A stretch of 64,000 nucleotides of DNA, from the NCBI GenBank assembly GCA_034509925.1, contig CM067527.1, positions 5,514,501-5,578,500 of the forward strand, read 5' to 3'. Positions 61,571 to 64,000 of this stretch are shown in pieces. Each line of letters begins with the position of its first letter. Positions within the stretch are counted from its first letter, which is position 1. Both the position numbers and the translations under genes were made by a program. Source of the stretch: Hirudinaria manillensis (Eukaryota; Annelida; Clitellata; Hirudinida; Hirudinidae). The notes below the pieces were generated by a model. That model was not told the origin of the DNA and did no database searches. It was given only the letters and a program-made list of their open reading frames with translations.

Positions 61571-61578
61571 TATAAATA
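61571..61578 (+). promoter_or_regulatory. TATA box
   Basis: A consensus TATAAATA follows a modestly G+C-richer stretch and precedes, by about 100 bp, the first ATG of a possible two-exon short ORF. It is the only well-placed TATA box I noticed in the window. Confidence 0.5.
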
Positions 61579-61677
61579 GATCATGCCAGCAAACCATCAT
61601 CATCATCGCAAACGTTATTGGCTCCAATGCTTCATCATCATTCAACCATCGTTACCATCTTCAACGATTGGTCACAT

Positions 61678-61794
61678 ATGGAAGCAATAGAAGCTAAGGT
61701 ACTTAAAAGATAATAATTTCAAGAAGAGGTCAATCCTCGATGACTGACACGACAAATTACTTTTCAGGAAGCCGTACCGACAAAATGTCTGTAA
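61678..61794 (+). CDS. Possible 15-residue spliced small ORF
   Basis: An ATG about 100 bp after the TATA box opens MEAIEAK (61678-61698), ending at a GT donor (GTACTT). A TTTTCAG acceptor at 61767 joins, in phase, EAVPTKCL and a stop (61768-61794), giving the peptide MEAIEAKEAVPTKCL. An AATAAA occurs about 70 bp later. I do not recognise the peptide. It may be a real micropeptide gene, or a 5' leader with an upstream ORF belonging to the coiled-coil gene that starts at 62056. The splice and the peptide are inference only. Confidence 0.25.
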
Positions 61795-62055
61795 AGAATT
61801 TTTAAAAATTTCAGTTAATATATGTTATTACATCTTGTAATGTTACGTAATTAAGTTAACAACCCATAATAAAAATCAAACTTCGCCTTTGGAAAAAAAA
61901 AATAAGTACTTCTCCAATCCTTGAAAGTTCGGACTCATGACAACCACCCATAGCAACGTAAAGTCGTTGGTTATCTATGTAATCAAACGGTAAAATTCCG
62001 CTAAAATAATCAAATTATTCCCACTTTCTTAGAGTTGCTTTTCAAAACGTTCTAA

Positions 62056-63475
62056 ATGGAATTGTCTTCTGTCACTGATTCTGACTACTCAGAAAGTGAG
62101 ATAGGCAGTGGAAAATGCAAAATCAAGCAGAAAATAAAGGAAATGAGATCCAAATTAAAAGTTTATAATGTTTATAGTTCGCCAATAAACTTGTTTAATT
62201 TGCCCAAAACTTTGTAATGTTGACGAAAAGAACTAATTTCAGGCTGCCGACTCCAAGATACGAAATATGAAGGAGATTGCTGCCAGAGGAGAGGAGTCAA
62301 TCATGGGACAGATTCATAACATTGAATCGGTCCCAATCATTTATTTATAAATTTTTTTGGGCGAAATAGTTTAGAGTCTCAAAATAGTGTAATAAATTTA
62401 TCATCAGTTGAGGAAAGTAAAATTACAAAACTTAACTTTATTTTTTTTGTGATAAAAAGACAAGTTCTAGAATTTTATTGCTGATCTGCTAACACAAATA
62501 CTGCCAAAATGCTTTTAAACTTTGCAAATGCACATACAATTGTGAATCAAATAAATTTGAACCTCCAAAATAATACTCACAAAATATAAACATAAAAAAA
62601 ATTATAACGTTTGAAACAAATTGTTTTCAAAGCTCAAACGAGATCTCAGAGAAAAGGAAGACATTTTATTAAAACTGAACGTCAATGATCTGAACCAACA
62701 CTCTTACCTTCAAAACATGGGTAATTTAAATATAAATGCATTCATAGTTTAAAAATAAATGCATTTATATTTTAACAATATCTAATTTAACATGCTTCAA
62801 TTCTACCAAGCAAACATTAGGATGCCATATCAAGTGAGGCAAAACTCAATTTTTGGAATAATTTTGTTTCACAACACAAGCACTTTTTGGAACACATGCA
62901 TTACATCATTTTTCAAGCTTAATTTGTGTTGACAAGCACGCATGACTTTACATGTCAGAGATTAAATTTCTTTGTGACCAATAAAATGAAATAAAATAAT
63001 AATAATAAGTAAATATACAAAGCAACTTACAATAACTAGGATTCCACTTTTGGTCACAAGAGGGATCTTGAAAATCTAACCAGAACTTTGAACCCACCAG
63101 CCTATCCCCATCGTTCACAGAGTTGTCAAAACCTTTCTGACAAAGTTCACTCAAATGACAGGGCAGCCAAGGAGTCAGATGAAGAAATCAATAGTTGCCA
63201 TCCTTCATGGTTGGTTCTGTTAATCAGTAATGTAATAACAACGAGGAGGATGAGGAGGATGATGACTAAATGATGAGTAAATTTTATTTTGATAGTAATG
63301 ATGAAATGAAAAAGCAAATGGAGGAAATTGAGGTTGGTCGATAATTTTTGTGACTCTTTGACTATTAATTGCTTTTAATAGTTTCAATTATTTGTTCTTT
63401 AAATCTGCAATTAATTTTATTTTTCATCAGATGAAAAGGGCAGAGAATAAACTGTTAAGAGAGTCTTTGTTGAAG
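62056..63475 (+). CDS. Unidentified coiled-coil protein, partial model
   Basis: A run of short coding-like exons on the plus strand: 62056-62160 (MELSSVTDSDYSESEIG..., 35 codons), 62243-62329 (AADSKIRNMKEIAARG..., 29 codons) and 62633-62720 (LKRDLREKEDILLKLNV...), with canonical splice sites and matching phases. Further candidates are 63121-63210 (SCQNLSDKVHSNDRAAKESD...), 63296-63332 (NDEMKKQMEEIE) and 63431-63475 (MKRAENKLLRESLLK). All are rich in Lys/Glu with heptad-like spacing, typical of a coiled coil after an acidic N terminus. The link between 62720 and 63121 is unresolved: the phases do not match directly, and one reading ends soon after 62821. The gene may continue beyond 64000. I do not recognise the family. 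Confidence 0.4.
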
Positions 63476-64000
63476 GTGTTTTGAGATCATTTCTTGTAAG
63501 AGAATTGGATTATGTGAAACACAAACATAAACATGCTTTTGAAATGTATGTAAAATGCTGATCTTATTATCTTCATTATTATCTTAGAATATATCTTTCA
63601 GTCATGCTAAACAAGCAAAAAACTTAAAAGAATGCAGAGTATGGTAATGATAATAAATAATTAATAAGTTATTTAATTATTACAATTATTTAAATTATTG
63701 ATAAACATTCAATATTCAGCACATTCCTTCTGAACTACATGGAACTACTCTGGTTAACCCAGTCATTCAATCAAAACTCCACACCAATGGTTTGTTCCAA
63801 TTCTGTAAATCTTACTCGCTGGCCTTTGAACTTTGAACCCCATTTTCTAACAGCTGTTGATTCATACCCACACCAGGACAGGGTTCGCCATTTGAACCAA
63901 CTGCAGGTCTTTCTAACCAATTTAAGCCAACAAATCATTAGTAATGGCAATAATAAATAACAGCATAAATAATAAAAACAACAATAATAATAATAATAAT
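63476..64000. other. Right-edge region, unresolved
   Basis: More exon-like stretches may be present (for example around 63500-63545 and 63605-63643, with Lys-rich frames that join in phase), but none can be confirmed without the sequence beyond the edge. The window ends in an (AAT)n run. Confidence 0.3.

Noticed and set aside
1..64000. CRISPR arrays, bacterial operons, prophage or restriction systems
   Set aside because: All recognised genes are intron-bearing eukaryotic genes; the tandem repeats present are microsatellites or local duplications without spacers.
1..64000. tRNA, rRNA or snRNA genes
   Set aside because: Nothing with convincing internal promoter boxes or a cloverleaf was noticed by eye. 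A covariance-model search would be needed to exclude them.

Overview
This is a eukaryotic, animal-type window. It is AT-rich (roughly two thirds A+T by eye), its genes are rich in short introns, and it holds a discoidin-domain receptor tyrosine kinase, which is a metazoan family. Most introns are 50-900 bp and there are about ten genes in 64 kb, so the genome is compact. Gene density and base composition would fit a placozoan-like or another small invertebrate genome, but I cannot name the species from sequence alone. Gene models were built by reading splice sites in both strands, requiring phase continuity at every junction and comparing the joined protein with remembered family members. For all eight multi-exon genes I recognise, the exon lengths sum to an exact multiple of three with no internal stop.

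Left to right: an MS4A/CD20-like four-pass membrane protein (-, 1914 to 154); WTAP, the m6A-writer/splicing subunit (+, 3090-4762); a complete axonemal outer-arm dynein heavy chain of the DNAH5/DNAH8 class (-, 37048 to 4935, 79 exons, about 4,668 aa), which fills half the window and carries a decayed Tc1/mariner element in one intron; an intronless 6-pyruvoyl-tetrahydropterin synthase (+, 37975-38409); an AMPK gamma subunit with four CBS repeats (-, 42917 to 38842); BUD23, the 18S rRNA methyltransferase (-, 45457 to 43357); mitochondrial ribosomal protein mL45 (-, 48034 to 45893); COP9 signalosome subunit 8 (+, 48719-50411); flotillin-1 (+, 51358-55249); and a discoidin-domain receptor tyrosine kinase (-, 60742 to 55701). 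The last 3 kb hold a TATA box with a possible 15-residue spliced ORF, and the 5' part of an unidentified coiled-coil gene that may run off the right edge.

The genes are unrelated housekeeping, ciliary and signalling functions and I see no operon logic. Neighbours are arranged head-to-head (dynein/PTPS, mL45/CSN8) or tail-to-tail (WTAP/dynein, PTPS/AMPK gamma, FLOT1/DDR) with short gaps, so shared promoters and overlapping 3' UTRs are likely. The most notable observations are a relative excess of GC-AG introns (five that are needed to keep frame and conserved protein sequence), a 35-bp tandem array that has copied the 5' splice site of a dynein exon five times, a Tc1 insertion precisely datable inside a 21-bp tandem repeat, a DFG-to-DFS change in the DDR-like kinase, and a 53-bp copy of a DDR exon lying in another intron of the same gene. 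I found no previously undescribed multi-gene system.
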